A DNA stretch of 64,000 nucleotides from Chryseobacterium balustinum (GCF_900168205.1 NZ_FUZE01000002.1:186001-250000); one strand, 5' to 3'. Positions 27,003-36,800 are shown, numbered from the stretch's first letter. Numbers and translations: made by a program. Notes: generated by a model not told the origin, from the sequence alone.

Positions 27003-27668
27003 TTAAGATTCTAAAATTTTTACAATCTCTTTATATCCTAAAGATTTTGCGTGTTCCAAAGCGGTAACTCCGTCGTTATCGGGAATATCTTTTGCTCCTT
27101 TATCTTTAAGGATCTGAACAATTTGCTGATATTTTAAACTTCCATCACCTAAAATTACCGCTTCCATCAAGGCAGTCCATCCCAATCTGTTCACATGATT
27201 GATCGGAAAACCTTCTGTATTTGCCAAAACTTTTACCGTTTCTACATGACCTCTTTCGCAGGCAGGAATTAAAGCCGTTCCGTTGTATCTGTTGAAAACG
27301 TCAAAACGAGCTCCGTTTTTTAGAAATAATTTCACCAATTCGGTCTGTCCGTTTGCACCGGCAAATAAAAACGGACTGTCCAATTGTTGATCCTGCAGAT
27401 TAACATCCGCTTTATATTCGACAAGGATTTTTGCAATTTTTATCTTTTTTCCTACAGCTGCAAGAAGCAGCAAAGATCTTCCTCTCGAATCTTTAGTATT
27501 CACATCGGCTCCATTTTCCAAAGCCGTTCTTAATCCTTCTGCATTATTGCTCTTTACAAGCTCAATCACCTTTTCATCATTAACCATAATTTCTTTTACA
27601 GGTTGAGAGAAGCTTTTTTCGCAAGCATTTACACTGATAAAACACAACACAAAAAACAAAACTTTCAT
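27003..27668 (-). CDS. Exported ankyrin-repeat protein
   Basis: 221 residues with an N-terminal signal (MKVLFFVLCFISVNAC), possibly lipidated at Cys16. Five ankyrin-type repeats follow: LRTALENGADVNTKDSRGRSLL, AKILVEYKADVNLQDQQLDSP, LVKLFLKNGARFDVFNRYNGTAL, a divergent one with NRLGWTALMEAV, and DNDGVTALEHAKSLGYKEI. Ankyrin proteins bind other proteins; in the periplasm they often protect against oxidative stress or bind partners. It sits 18 bp after the amidohydrolase gene and is probably co-transcribed. Confidence 0.85.
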   Translation of the reverse strand: MKVLFFVLCFISVNACEKSFSQPVKEIMVNDEKVIELVKSNNAEGLRTALENGADVNTKDSRGRSLLLLAAVGKKIKIAKILVEYKADVNLQDQQLDSPFLFAGANGQTELVKLFLKNGARFDVFNRYNGTALIPACERGHVETVKVLANTEGFPINHVNRLGWTALMEAVILGDGSLKYQQIVQILKDKGAKDIPDNDGVTALEHAKSLGYKEIVKILES

Positions 27669-27686
27669 TGCCTGATTTTTATTTAA

Positions 27687-29018
27687 TTAAAATACCACGT
27701 TCCCTCTATAAATAAGAGATTCTACGTTTGAAATTCTTGATACCGCTTCTGCCGAACAACTTGCATTCAGCAAAACAAAATCGGCATCATCACCCGTTTT
27801 CGGCCATTGCTGAATGCCTTTATCATCCAAAGGAGTTAGATTTGCCGTGGCCAATTTTAAACTTCTTGAAAGCAAAAATTCAGTCGACTGACCGTAAAGC
27901 TGAGCATAAAGATTGGCTTTCTCCAAAACACTTCCGGTTCCGTACGTATTCCAATGATCGATAATACTGTCGTTTCCGGTATAAACGGTTACATTATGTT
28001 TTTGTAAAGTCGGAAGCGGCATAATCAAATTTCCGATAGGAATCGTTGAAGCAATTCCCACTCGAGCATTGCCTAATTTTTCGGCAATCTCTTCTTGTTT
28101 TATTTTATCTAATTTACCTAAAATAAAACAATGACTAAAAAATGTTTTTCCTTTTAAAGAAGGATTTTCATTCACTTTATCGATAAGGTATTCAACCGTT
28201 TTCAAACCTGATTCTCCGGTTTCATGAAGATGAATGTCAATTCCTTTTTGATGATCTAAAGCGAGTTGTACCGTAAAATCAATTGTTTTTTCAATCGCTC
28301 CGTCAATCGTGTAAGGATCTACTCCACCGATAAAATCGATATTCATCTGAGCTGCTTCTTTCAAATAAGGAACAGAATTTTTGTAAAAAACTCCGTGTTG
28401 CGGAAAGGCAACAATTTCTGCTCCGAAACTTTTCTTTTTATTATCTAAAGCTTTCTGTAGATTTTTCAAAGAATCGAGCTTGGAAGTAGGCTCAATATTC
28501 ACATGACTTCTTGCAAAAGCAGTTCCTTTGGACTGAATCAATTCAATCATTTTTTCTGCTTTGTAGGTAGAATTTTTCAGAATTTCCGGCATGATTTGTT
28601 CTTCCAAAGCAATCATTCCTTTTACTCCGCCTTTTCTTTTTCTTACAGCCTGCCATTTGTCGCCATAAAAAGTTTTATCTAGGTGAATGTGCATATCTTT
28701 AAAAGCCGGAAGCATCAGAAATCCCTTTGCATCCACCGCTTTCGCTTTCGGATTATTTGGAGCTATTTTTGTAATTTTTCCGTTTTCTGTTTCCACTAAA
28801 AACAAATCTGTCTTTGTAGAAATCACTTCGCCTTCTTCATATTCAAAACCGGTTTCAAGGCGGACATTTTTAAGAATTAATTTACCATTTACTCCTAAAA
28901 CTTTATCTTCAGAAAGCGTTTTTGCACTCATCACTTTAGGCGTTAAAGTAATTCCAGCCATTGCTAAAGCAGAGCTTTTCAAAAAATCTTTTCGCGAAAT
29001 ATTATTAGACCTTTCCAT
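27687..29018 (-). CDS. Exported amidohydrolase, cytosine-deaminase-like family
   Basis: About 443 residues (ATG at 29018; a TTG two codons earlier is possible). The N-terminus (SRKDFLKSSALAMAGITLTPKVMSA) looks like a Tat signal, although it has RK rather than RR. Metal ligands are visible: HxH in FKDMHIHLDKTFYG (~residue 108), the HVNIEPTSK segment, HLHETGESGL (~265), FSHCFIL (~300) and the Asp in YTGNDSIIDHW (~352). This set matches the cytosine deaminase/N-isopropylammelide branch, which hydrolyses amino groups on heterocycles. The substrate is unknown. It heads an operon with the ankyrin and AraC genes. Confidence 0.85.
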   Translation of the reverse strand: MERSNNISRKDFLKSSALAMAGITLTPKVMSAKTLSEDKVLGVNGKLILKNVRLETGFEYEEGEVISTKTDLFLVETENGKITKIAPNNPKAKAVDAKGFLMLPAFKDMHIHLDKTFYGDKWQAVRKRKGGVKGMIALEEQIMPEILKNSTYKAEKMIELIQSKGTAFARSHVNIEPTSKLDSLKNLQKALDNKKKSFGAEIVAFPQHGVFYKNSVPYLKEAAQMNIDFIGGVDPYTIDGAIEKTIDFTVQLALDHQKGIDIHLHETGESGLKTVEYLIDKVNENPSLKGKTFFSHCFILGKLDKIKQEEIAEKLGNARVGIASTIPIGNLIMPLPTLQKHNVTVYTGNDSIIDHWNTYGTGSVLEKANLYAQLYGQSTEFLLSRSLKLATANLTPLDDKGIQQWPKTGDDADFVLLNASCSAEAVSRISNVESLIYRGNVVF

Positions 29019-29112
29019 ATTCAATTTCTATGATACAAAATTAGTAAGAACTAAGGTCTTAGAATTGTATCATTTATCACATTGCTTGTATGAATTTTTG
29101 ATTTTAGAGAAA

Positions 29113-29145
29113 CAAAAAAGGATGAAGTTTTAAACCTCATCCTTT
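29113..29145 (-). terminator. Terminator of hemL
   Basis: Minus-strand stem AAAGGATGA.GTTT/AAAC.TCATCCTTT with one A-C mismatch, followed by TTTTTT; 22 bp beyond the hemL stop. Confidence 0.88.
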
Positions 29146-29166
29146 GTAAATTTATGTCTTATAATT

Positions 29167-30450
29167 TTAAGAATACTGAAATTTTCTTACAGCTTCTAAA
29201 GTCATATCGATTTCTTTGTCTTTGATCGCATCGCTGATGAAATACGTTTCATAGCCACTTGGCGGAAGATAAATTCCGTTCGTTAACATCTGATGAAAGA
29301 AATTATTAAACAGTGCATGATTAGCATTCTGTGCCTCATCAAAATTAGAAACCGCATTGATGTGGAAGAAAACCGACATCATTGAGCCTTTTCTGTTGAT
29401 CCTGTGCTCAATTCCTTTTTCACTTAAAATTTTTCCGATTTCAAAGTCTAACGTTTCTGTTGTTTTAGCTAATCTGTTGAAAAATTCAGGGTCATTTTTA
29501 ATAATTTGCAAAGTTTTTAAACCTGCTCTCATTGCCAAAGGATTTCCACTTAGTGTTCCTGCCTGATAAACGCCACCTTTTGGAGCCAAATGGTCCATAA
29601 TTTCGTTTCTTCCAGCAAAAGCTCCTACCGGAAGTCCACCTCCGATCACTTTTCCATAAGTTACCAGATCGGCTTTCACATTAAACAATTCCTGAGCGCC
29701 ACCAAATGCCAATCTGAAACCTGTCATTACTTCATCGAAGATCAATAAAGCTCCGTTTTCGTCACAGATCTTTCTTAATTTTTGTAAGAAATCATTTTCA
29801 GGAAGTACACAACCCATGTTTCCTGCAACCGGCTCAATAATTACCGCTGCAATTTCACCCTGATTATGTCTGAACAGATCTTCTACCTGCTCAAAATCAT
29901 TATATCTTGCTAACAAAGTATCTTTTGCTGTTCCAGCCGTTACGCCCGGAGAATTTGGATTTCCAAAAGTTGCTGCACCACTTCCCGCTTTTATCAAAAA
30001 TGAATCTGAATGACCATGATAACAGCCTTCAAACTTGATGAATTTATCTCTTCCTGTAAAACCTCTTGCCAGTCTGATCGCGCTCATGCAAGCTTCTGTT
30101 CCTGAAGAGACCATTCTGATCTGGTCGATATTCGGAACATTTTCAGTGATGAATTTTGCGATCTCAGTTTCCAATTCAGTGGGTGCACCAAAAGAGAAGC
30201 CTTTTTCTGCCTGAATTTTTAATTCTTCTAAAACTTCAGGATGTGTATGACCCAAAATTGCAGGTCCCCAAGAATTAATGTAGTCTACATACGTGTTGTC
30301 ATCGGCATCCGTAAGGTAAGCACCTTTCGCAGATTTCATAAAAACGGGAACTCCACCCACCGATTTAAACGCACGAACCGGAGAATTTACACCTCCCGGA
30401 ATATATTTGTAAGCCTCTTCAAATAAAGCTGAACTTCTTTGGTATTTCAT
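29167..30450 (-). CDS. hemL: Glutamate-1-semialdehyde 2,1-aminomutase
   Basis: A 427-residue PLP enzyme making 5-aminolevulinate for haem by the C5 route. Motifs: [16 protein letters not shown] at the N-terminus, [16 protein letters not shown] (~118), [16 protein letters not shown] (~143), [15 protein letters not shown] (~242) and the PLP-lysine in [18 protein letters not shown] (~266). Length is typical. Cytosolic. It is followed by its own terminator, and upstream is a 95-bp spacer with a GTTGATGGT/ACCATCAAC inverted repeat. Confidence 0.96.
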   Translation of the reverse strand: MKYQRSSALFEEAYKYIPGGVNSPVRAFKSVGGVPVFMKSAKGAYLTDADDNTYVDYINSWGPAILGHTHPEVLEELKIQAEKGFSFGAPTELETEIAKFITENVPNIDQIRMVSSGTEACMSAIRLARGFTGRDKFIKFEGCYHGHSDSFLIKAGSGAATFGNPNSPGVTAGTAKDTLLARYNDFEQVEDLFRHNQGEIAAVIIEPVAGNMGCVLPENDFLQKLRKICDENGALLIFDEVMTGFRLAFGGAQELFNVKADLVTYGKVIGGGLPVGAFAGRNEIMDHLAPKGGVYQAGTLSGNPLAMRAGLKTLQIIKNDPEFFNRLAKTTETLDFEIGKILSEKGIEHRINRKGSMMSVFFHINAVSNFDEAQNANHALFNNFFHQMLTNGIYLPPSGYETYFISDAIKDKEIDMTLEAVRKFQYS

Positions 30451-30460
30451 TATTATTTAG

Positions 30461-30530
30461 TTGATAGTTGATGGTAATTAGTTGATAGCAATTAATTGTC
30501 AGTTCTTAAAACTAACAACCATCAACTAAA
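30461..30530. repeat. Inverted and direct GTTGAT-type repeats
   Basis: Between hemL and the glucosaminidase gene, TAGTTGATAGTTGATGG and a second AGTTGATAG face AACCATCAACTAA and AACAACTG. GTTGATGGT pairs with ACCATCAAC. It could form a hairpin ahead of hemL; no T run. Confidence 0.45.
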
Positions 30531-30545
30531 ACCTAACAACTGATT

Positions 30546-31604
30546 TTAGTTTCTAGGTTTTTTGTCAATCAGATAAATAAGCTGTCCAGCGGATGGTTTC
30601 TGACCTTCATCCATTCTGTTTTTAGCGTATAATTTATGGAGTTTAATGCCAAATTTCTGTGCGATATCATACATATCTTCGCCAGATTCGGCTTTGTAGG
30701 TTGCTGTATTTCCTTCAGAATTTTTAGATTCCAAGAAAACGACCTCATTTTTCACTAATGCAGTTCCTTCTAGCTCATTCCACTTGGTTAATTTGCTTTC
30801 GCTAATTTTAAATTTCTTAGCTATATACTGTACATCAGTATCTTCAGGAATCACAATATACTTTAAACCGCCATTCGGATGGCTTTTGATTAAAATTGAA
30901 TTAAGGATTTCTGCTTTGGTTTTTATTCTCTCCACTCTCTGTTGTTGCTGTGCATAAGAAGTCGCTTTGTAAGGAACTTTTACAGTAACAGGTGTTGTCG
31001 TTTTTTTTGTGGCTTTTGCAGGCTCCATTCTTGCCATGAAAGTACGGTCGTCTTTCAGATCTGGATATTTTTTCAGAACGGCATACAAAACTTCTTTAGA
31101 ATCTACTTCATCAAACTCATACAGCTTATATTTTTCAATTTTACCGATAAGAATTGATGCATAACGAGGATTGGTAGCGTAACCTGCTTTTTTTAAACCA
31201 TGTGCCCAAGCTCTGTAATCTTTCATATCGAGATCAAAAAGTTTGGTGTAATATTTTCTTGTTGCCAAAAATATAGAGTGGTCTTCGTAAGATTGTTTAG
31301 GATCGTCATACACTCGGAAGCACTCATTTGGAGCATCATCGGTGTGCTTCATTGTTTTTCCGGTCCATTCTTCTTTACATTTTATACCGAAGTGGTTTTT
31401 CCCTTCCTGCGCCAAACGGCTTTGTCCGCCACCGGTTTCCAAAAGTCCTTGTGCAAGCGTAATTGAAGCTGGAATTTTGTATTTTTCCATTTCTTCCACC
31501 GCATATTGGGCAAATTTCTGGATGTATTGATCTTCTGTAGCCCAGGTCTGAGCTGAGAATTTTGATAAAACTAAAAGGCTAATTAGTAAGAAAAGTCTTT
31601 TCAT
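30546..31604 (-). CDS. LysM glucosaminidase (peptidoglycan hydrolase), exported
   Basis: About 352 residues from the ATG at 31604 (MKRLFLLISLLVLSKFSAQ signal). The glucosaminidase domain (~residues 30-170) has the catalytic Glu in SITLAQGLLETGGGQS and GKNHFGIKCKEEWTG, as in FlgJ/AtlA-like N-acetylglucosaminidases. Two LysM modules close the protein, around 240-290 (VIPEDTDVQYIAKKFKIS) and 305-350 (AESGEDMYDIAQKFGIK), for peptidoglycan anchoring. A longer in-frame start adds 23 residues before the signal peptide and is unlikely. It probably acts in cell-wall turnover or division. Followed by PLP-deaminase gene upstream 81 bp away on the same strand. Confidence 0.9.
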   Translation of the reverse strand: MKRLFLLISLLVLSKFSAQTWATEDQYIQKFAQYAVEEMEKYKIPASITLAQGLLETGGGQSRLAQEGKNHFGIKCKEEWTGKTMKHTDDAPNECFRVYDDPKQSYEDHSIFLATRKYYTKLFDLDMKDYRAWAHGLKKAGYATNPRYASILIGKIEKYKLYEFDEVDSKEVLYAVLKKYPDLKDDRTFMARMEPAKATKKTTTPVTVKVPYKATSYAQQQQRVERIKTKAEILNSILIKSHPNGGLKYIVIPEDTDVQYIAKKFKISESKLTKWNELEGTALVKNEVVFLESKNSEGNTATYKAESGEDMYDIAQKFGIKLHKLYAKNRMDEGQKPSAGQLIYLIDKKPRN

Positions 31605-31685
31605 GTTTTTTTGATTTTTAAAGCCAGACAAGTAATTTACTTGTATTTTAAAATGGTCGTATGAATTCATCATACTTTTTCGGCT

Positions 31686-32594
31686 TTACATTATTAAATT
31701 TCTATTTTGTTTTTCTAAAAGCAAATTGGCCCCTTCTATTCCTTGCAAACCTCCGGTATGAAAACACAGAATTTTACTTCCTTCAGGAAAATAATCAGCA
31801 TCGATCATTTCAAAAACTTTCTGCATCATTTTTCCTGTATACATTGGTTCTAAAGGAATATTAAATTTCGCTTTAAAATCATTGATAAAACGAATATTTT
31901 CATCATTTATTTTACCATAACCGCCAAAAGCAGCATCGGTTAGATGAAAATTTCTTTTAGAGGTTAATTCTGATATTTTGCTTTCTAAAGAAAAGTCTTC
32001 AACTACCTTAAAACCTATAACCTTCTGATTATCTTCGCAAAATTCTGAAATCCCCGCCAAAGTACCTCCGGTTCCAACTGATGTGCAAAGATAATCAAAA
32101 TCTTTTGTATCGTCATTGAGCATCATTTTTACGCCCTGAACAGCGTTTTTATTGGTTCCGCCTTCAGGAATTATTAATGCTTCAGGAAATTCATGCTGCA
32201 GAAACTCAGTTAGTTTTTCTTTATGGCGATATTCTTCACGGGAGACAAATTTTAAATTCATTCCGTTTCTTTTGGCAAAAACTAAAGTCGGATTATCCCG
32301 CCATTTTTTTTCTAATTCTTCACCTCTTATAATGCCTAAAGTTTTAATTCTAAAAAGATTTCCTGTGGCAGAAACTGCAGAGATATGGTTTGAATAGGCT
32401 CCGCCAAATGTGATGATTAAAGGGTTTTCCGGCAGAGTTTCTAAATAATTATTGATATTATAAAAAAGTTTCCAGTATTTGTTTCCTGAAATTTGAGAAT
32501 GAATGAAGTCTTCTCTTTTGATGAAAAGTTTTAATTTTTTATGAATTGGAATTTCCTGAATCGGAATAGTTTCTGTAGGAAGTTGTAATAGCAT
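31686..32594 (-). CDS. ACC deaminase/D-cysteine desulfhydrase family PLP protein
   Basis: 302 residues, fold type II PLP enzyme. The PLP lysine is in SQISGNKYWKLFYN (~residue 40), then TFGGAYSNHISAVSA (~65) and the phosphate-binding CTSVGTGGTLAGISEFC (~170). Members deaminate 1-aminocyclopropane-1-carboxylate or D-cysteine; in non-plant bacteria D-cysteine desulfhydrase is commoner. Slightly shorter than DcyD (~328). Cytosolic. It is upstream of the glucosaminidase gene but with a gap large enough for separate transcription. Confidence 0.87.
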   Translation of the reverse strand: MLLQLPTETIPIQEIPIHKKLKLFIKREDFIHSQISGNKYWKLFYNINNYLETLPENPLIITFGGAYSNHISAVSATGNLFRIKTLGIIRGEELEKKWRDNPTLVFAKRNGMNLKFVSREEYRHKEKLTEFLQHEFPEALIIPEGGTNKNAVQGVKMMLNDDTKDFDYLCTSVGTGGTLAGISEFCEDNQKVIGFKVVEDFSLESKISELTSKRNFHLTDAAFGGYGKINDENIRFINDFKAKFNIPLEPMYTGKMMQKVFEMIDADYFPEGSKILCFHTGGLQGIEGANLLLEKQNRNLIM

Positions 32595-32735
32595 TTCTTT
32601 GTTTAAATGATATTTATTTTAACAAAAATAGTTTTTTTGAATCACCCGTCAAAAATTCATTGAATTTTCACTACCCCTCCAGAGAATGGGAATTTTGAAA
32701 CGTTTAGTAGAAAAATAATTAAAAATTGAGAATTA

Positions 32736-33062
32736 TTATAAATATTTTCTAAAACTCCAAAATTTTCTTTTTTTCAGATAATTTAAATCATGTTCCATTG
32801 AGTAAGCTTCTCTTTCAAAAGAAATTGCATGATAGGCTGCATGTGCATTTTTAAGTCTGAAAAAATGATAGTAATATTCAACAATGTATAAAATGTAAAA
32901 GAAAATTACTAGCAACTCTAATTGTTGTCTGATATGAATTTTTTCATGATTGATCAACACCCTATTCTTCTTATCTTCAGGATTTTTAATGAATATAAAA
33001 GGATAGAGTGTAATACCATTTATTTTTGTATTTTTGAGAAGCCTTTGGTACACAATTATCAT
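32736..33062 (-). CDS. Small membrane protein with a HExxH-like motif
   Basis: 108 residues. VLINHEKIHIRQQLEL (~36-51) contains HEKIH, a zincin-type HExxH motif, followed by a hydrophobic segment (LVIFFYILYIVEYYYHFF) and FEREAYSMEHD, where an E-x-A-Y pattern could supply a third ligand as in minimal gluzincins. Family not recognised by name. If active it would be a very small membrane-associated metallopeptidase. Its start region overlaps the divergent DUF5522 gene spacer (31 bp between starts). Confidence 0.65.
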   Translation of the reverse strand: MIIVYQRLLKNTKINGITLYPFIFIKNPEDKKNRVLINHEKIHIRQQLELLVIFFYILYIVEYYYHFFRLKNAHAAYHAISFEREAYSMEHDLNYLKKRKFWSFRKYL

Positions 33063-33090
33063 GATAACAAATATAAAAGTTTTGATTTAA

Positions 33091-33276
<186 letters not shown>

Positions 33277-33277
33277 A

Positions 33278-33805
33278 ATGAAGAAATATATTTTTATTTT
33301 GCTTGCGGCAAGTTTAGGTTTGTCGTCTTGTAGCCCCTTCAAAGTACGTTCAGATTATGCTCAAACTGCTAATTTCACGACTTATAAGACCTACAAAATC
33401 AGAATCGACGATTTGAAATTAAATGATATCGATAAAGAAAGAGTTTTGAATGAATTGTCTAAGCAGCTGCAGATGAAAGGCCTTCAACCGGGAGAAAATC
33501 CTGATTTGATTGTCAACGTAAAAGCTAATCACAAAAAAATCACTGAAATCAATAGTACCAACCCCTATGGAATGTGGGGCTGGGGTGGCGGTTTCGGCTG
33601 GGGTATAGGAATGAACAGAACCTGGACGAGTAATTATAACGAAGGTGCAATCATTGTAGACCTTGTAGATTCTCAAACTCAAAAATTGGTGTGGCAGGGA
33701 ATCGGTAGCGGAATTGATGTAGACAGACCGAAAGCCAAACAAAAACAAATTCCTCAGATGGTGGCTGAAATTATGGCAAACTATCCTCCGGGAATGAAGA
33801 AATAA
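33278..33805 (+). CDS. DUF4136 lipoprotein
   Basis: 175 residues; signal MKKYIFILLAASLGLSSC with lipobox LSSC, then SPFKVRSDYAQTANFTTYKTYKI, the DUF4136 start, DPDLIVNVKANHKKITE, a Gly/Trp-rich insert (GMWGWGGGFGWG) and AIIVDLVDSQTQKLVWQGIGSG. Outer- or inner-membrane anchored; function unknown. In a two-gene operon with DUF5522; ends at a terminator. Confidence 0.88.
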   Translation: MKKYIFILLAASLGLSSCSPFKVRSDYAQTANFTTYKTYKIRIDDLKLNDIDKERVLNELSKQLQMKGLQPGENPDLIVNVKANHKKITEINSTNPYGMWGWGGGFGWGIGMNRTWTSNYNEGAIIVDLVDSQTQKLVWQGIGSGIDVDRPKAKQKQIPQMVAEIMANYPPGMKK

Positions 33806-33828
33806 AATTTTTATTTTAAATTATATTA

Positions 33829-33860
33829 AAAGTCAATACAAAATTTGTGTTGACTTTTTT
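33829..33860 (+). terminator. Terminator after the DUF4136 gene
   Basis: AAGTCAATACAAA against TTTGTGTTGACTT (one G-U pair, tight loop), followed by six T residues. Confidence 0.85.
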
Positions 33861-33918
33861 TATGTAAAATTTTACATAAACTTAACCTGTTTGTGGAAAA
33901 GATAATTGCTTTTAAATT

Positions 33919-33936
33919 TAATAATAATAATAATAA
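33919..33936. repeat. (TAA)6 microsatellite in the nuclease 5' region
   Basis: Six perfect TAA units ~55 bp before the nuclease ATG. Length changes here could alter promoter spacing; this is speculative. Confidence 0.5.
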
Positions 33937-33989
33937 TGTAATTTTACATTCACCAAATTGTTTTATTCTTACCCAAAAATTATATTATT

Positions 33990-35783
33990 ATGAAAAAACT
34001 GCTTTTATGTATAGTATTCTCTCAGCTTGCGTACGCACAGGCTCCTGCAGGATATTATAGTTCAGCGAACGGATTGTCTGGAGCTTCATTAAAAACCGCT
34101 TTAAGCAATATTATTACAAACGGACATCAAGACAAAGGTTACAGCGGACTTTGGACGGCCTACAAAACCACCGACATCGATAAAAATTATGAGAATGATG
34201 GTTCTATTCTTGATATTTATTCAGAAAGACCCACTTCTACAGACCCTTACAAATTCACTCCTGGAAATAATCAGTGTGGTACCTACTCTACTGAAGGAAA
34301 TTGTTACAATCGTGAACACATCGTTCCTCAAAGTCTTTTCAATGAAGGTTCGCCTATGAAAAACGACATTCACTTCATCAGAGCTACCGATGGAAAAGTA
34401 AATGGAATGCGTTCTAATTATCCTTTCGGAAAAGTAGGAACGGCAAGTTTTACTTCTTTAAATGGTTCAAAATTGGGAAGCTCATCATCTTCAGGATTTT
34501 CAGGGACCGTTTTTGAGCCTATCGATGAATTTAAAGGTGATGTAGCCAGAATGGTTTTCTATTTTGTAACAAGATACCAAAGCAAACTCTCAACATTTTC
34601 TACCGGAAATATGATTGGAAGTTCAGCATTTCCCGGATTACAAACCTGGGAACTCAATGTGCTTTTAGCTTGGCATAATCAGGATCCGGTTTCTCAGGCA
34701 GAAATCAATAGAAATAATGCTTCCTATACTTTTCAAGGGAACAGAAATCCGTTTATAGACAATCCTAATTATGTAAACCAAATTTGGGGAGGACAAGCTC
34801 CAACAACAGATACGCAAGCTCCTTCAACGGTTACCAATTTAACGGTTTCAGGAAAAACATCAAACACTGTTTCTATTACATGGAATGCAGCAACTGATAA
34901 TGTAGCCGTAAGTTCTTACGATGTTTACATGAATGGAAATTTAAAAACCAGCGTTTCTTCAACTTCAACGACAGTTACAGGCTTAAATCCTTCTACAACT
35001 TATAATTTTTATATTAAAGCTAAAGATGCCGCAGGAAATTCTTCTGCAAACAGTTCTACCGTTTCTGCTACGACGAATGCGGGAACAACTAATCCTAATC
35101 CAATAGGTTGTGTAAATGAAACTTTTGAAACAATCCCAACAGCAAGTTCGTCATCGTATTCAACAAAAACATGGACGAGCAACGGAATTACATGGACCGC
35201 AACAGATTCAAGAAGCGATCAAACCATTTCTAATAAAGCCATTACTGTAAGAGACGGATCTTTGAAATCGAGCAGTTTGGCAAACGGAATAGGATCTTTG
35301 ACGGTTACAACACAGCTTAAATTCAGTGGAAGCAATGGAAATTTTACGGTCCAGGTAAATGGTGTAAATGTAGGAACAGTTCCTTACAGTACGACGGCGA
35401 CTACGACAACCATAAACAACATCAATGTTTCTGGAAACGTTGTGGTGACTTTGGTTAATAATTCTTCAACTAACAGAGTCGCGATTGATAATCTGAGCTG
35501 GACCTGCAATAATTCGTCTTCAAGACAAAGCCAGGAAACAAATTTTACAGCCGAACAAAAAGAGTTACAGATTTATCCAAATCCTATTACGAATCAGGAA
35601 ATTTTTGTGAAAGGCGAGACACAGAATATTAAAAAAGCGGAAATCTATAATCTACAAGGGAAAGTAATGCAAACTATTAACAATCCTTTCAAAAATGGAA
35701 AGTCAATTAAAATTAAAAGTCTTTTGCAAGGTGTTTACATTTTAAAGCTTGATGAATCTACTTTGAAATTTGTAATCAAGTAA
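33990..35783 (+). CDS. Secreted endonuclease I with FN3 and T9SS sorting domains
   Basis: 597 residues. Signal peptide (MKKLLLCIVFSQLAYAQ), endonuclease I domain (~20-260) with the beta-beta-alpha-metal motif NCYNREHIVPQSLFNE (catalytic His) and NDIHFIRATDGKVNG, then GNRNPFIDNP typical of EndA/NucM. A fibronectin type III module (~272-360: PSTVTNLTVSGKTSNTVSIT), a beta-rich domain (~370-505), and a C-terminal T9SS type-A sorting domain (LQIYPNPITNQEIFV ... ILKLDESTLKFVIK). It is exported and cut or anchored by the type IX system, degrading extracellular DNA/RNA for nutrient or biofilm use. Confidence 0.94.
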   Translation: MKKLLLCIVFSQLAYAQAPAGYYSSANGLSGASLKTALSNIITNGHQDKGYSGLWTAYKTTDIDKNYENDGSILDIYSERPTSTDPYKFTPGNNQCGTYSTEGNCYNREHIVPQSLFNEGSPMKNDIHFIRATDGKVNGMRSNYPFGKVGTASFTSLNGSKLGSSSSSGFSGTVFEPIDEFKGDVARMVFYFVTRYQSKLSTFSTGNMIGSSAFPGLQTWELNVLLAWHNQDPVSQAEINRNNASYTFQGNRNPFIDNPNYVNQIWGGQAPTTDTQAPSTVTNLTVSGKTSNTVSITWNAATDNVAVSSYDVYMNGNLKTSVSSTSTTVTGLNPSTTYNFYIKAKDAAGNSSANSSTVSATTNAGTTNPNPIGCVNETFETIPTASSSSYSTKTWTSNGITWTATDSRSDQTISNKAITVRDGSLKSSSLANGIGSLTVTTQLKFSGSNGNFTVQVNGVNVGTVPYSTTATTTTINNINVSGNVVVTLVNNSSTNRVAIDNLSWTCNNSSSRQSQETNFTAEQKELQIYPNPITNQEIFVKGETQNIKKAEIYNLQGKVMQTINNPFKNGKSIKIKSLLQGVYILKLDESTLKFVIK

Positions 35784-35800
35784 AGTTTTTCAGAAAATTA

Positions 35801-35832
35801 AAAAGACTGTTTCTATTTTGAAGCAGTCTTTT
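35801..35832. terminator. Bidirectional terminator between nuclease and T6SS-associated LysM gene
   Basis: AAAAGACTGTTTC/GAAGCAGTCTTTT (13 bp with one G-U pair, 6-nt loop), with T runs on the plus strand and A runs opposite; serves both convergent genes. Confidence 0.9.
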
Positions 35833-35834
35833 TT

Positions 35835-36800
35835 TTAGAAAGAGAAAATTCTAATATTTTCAATTGAAAATTCTGTGGAATATAGAACTGCAAATTCTTT
35901 GTAAGAATGTGATACTTGCAAAGTTTTAATCATTCCGGTATTTTTAGCAACTGTTATCTTTCCTGTGAAATTATCTTGGTTTTTATCTTTTAAGGTTTGA
36001 TTTAATAAAACCTCTTCTTTATTATCGGTTAATTTTACTGTTTGTTCGATACTTAATAATGACTGATTTAAATAAATTTCAAAGAAAGACTTCCCGTTTT
36101 CAAAAGGATTTCGGAAAGATGAAAAGTAGTTTTTCATAAACCAATCTTCTTTCATTTTTTGATCAAAAACATCAGGATTTAAGACAACATATTCAAATTC
36201 TTCAAGGTATATTTTAGCATATTTGTCAGGAAAAAAATCCAGTAAATTTTCTTTAATCTGATTAAAATTATTTAAAATTTCTTTCTTTAAAGCAGTTCGC
36301 AAAATTTCCCCTTTGGTATTCACAAAAACTTCAATCGGATATAAAGACTTCATGCTTTCAATAGCCAGACTTTCCATTTTTGTATCATTCTGATTTGAAA
36401 ACTGGTCTTTGGTAAAATGAAAAAGATGTTCATCAAATTCGTTTTTCATCCATTGTAAAGATGCGATATAAGAAAATCTGTTTTCAACGGTTTTGCCTTC
36501 TGTATTTGATGATTCTTTAATTGTAATTTTAAATTTTTCATTAAAGCCAATCGGATTAAAACCAATTTTCGGATTTAGTTTCGTACTTTTAAAAGGCGCA
36601 TCGTTTTTATCATTATAGGTTTTAATTGTTATAAAATCGGGTAACAACAGTTTTTTTCCGGAAATCAAATCATCAACAATAAAATCTTCTTTCAGGCAAT
36701 GTTGATTGTGAAATTCTTTAAGATAAATAGGATTTTCAAGCCCTATTTTTTCAGCAATATTTTCGAGGGTATCTCCGGGAAGTATAAAATGGATCATCAT
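35835..36800 (-). CDS. LysM-domain protein at the end of the T6SSiii effector/immunity array
   Basis: 321 residues. One LysM module at the N-terminus (MMIHFILPGDTLENIAEKIG, then LKEDFIVDDLISGKKLLLPD). The remainder (~65-321) is alpha/beta with no recognised catalytic motif. No signal peptide. Cytosolic LysM proteins of this design commonly accompany Bacteroidota T6SS genes, so it could be an effector adaptor or a cargo, by inference. Last gene of the minus-strand array. Confidence 0.6.
   Translation of the reverse strand: MMIHFILPGDTLENIAEKIGLENPIYLKEFHNQHCLKEDFIVDDLISGKKLLLPDFITIKTYNDKNDAPFKSTKLNPKIGFNPIGFNEKFKITIKESSNTEGKTVENRFSYIASLQWMKNEFDEHLFHFTKDQFSNQNDTKMESLAIESMKSLYPIEVFVNTKGEILRTALKKEILNNFNQIKENLLDFFPDKYAKIYLEEFEYVVLNPDVFDQKMKEDWFMKNYFSSFRNPFENGKSFFEIYLNQSLLSIEQTVKLTDNKEEVLLNQTLKDKNQDNFTGKITVAKNTGMIKTLQVSHSYKEFAVLYSTEFSIENIRIFSF

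Noticed and set aside
27687..29018. Classical Tat substrate
   Set aside because: The N-terminus has SRKDF, not RR; Tat export is possible but I would not assert it.
33919..33936. Short-spacer CRISPR or origin iterons
   Set aside because: Only a trinucleotide microsatellite; no spacers and no Rep gene.
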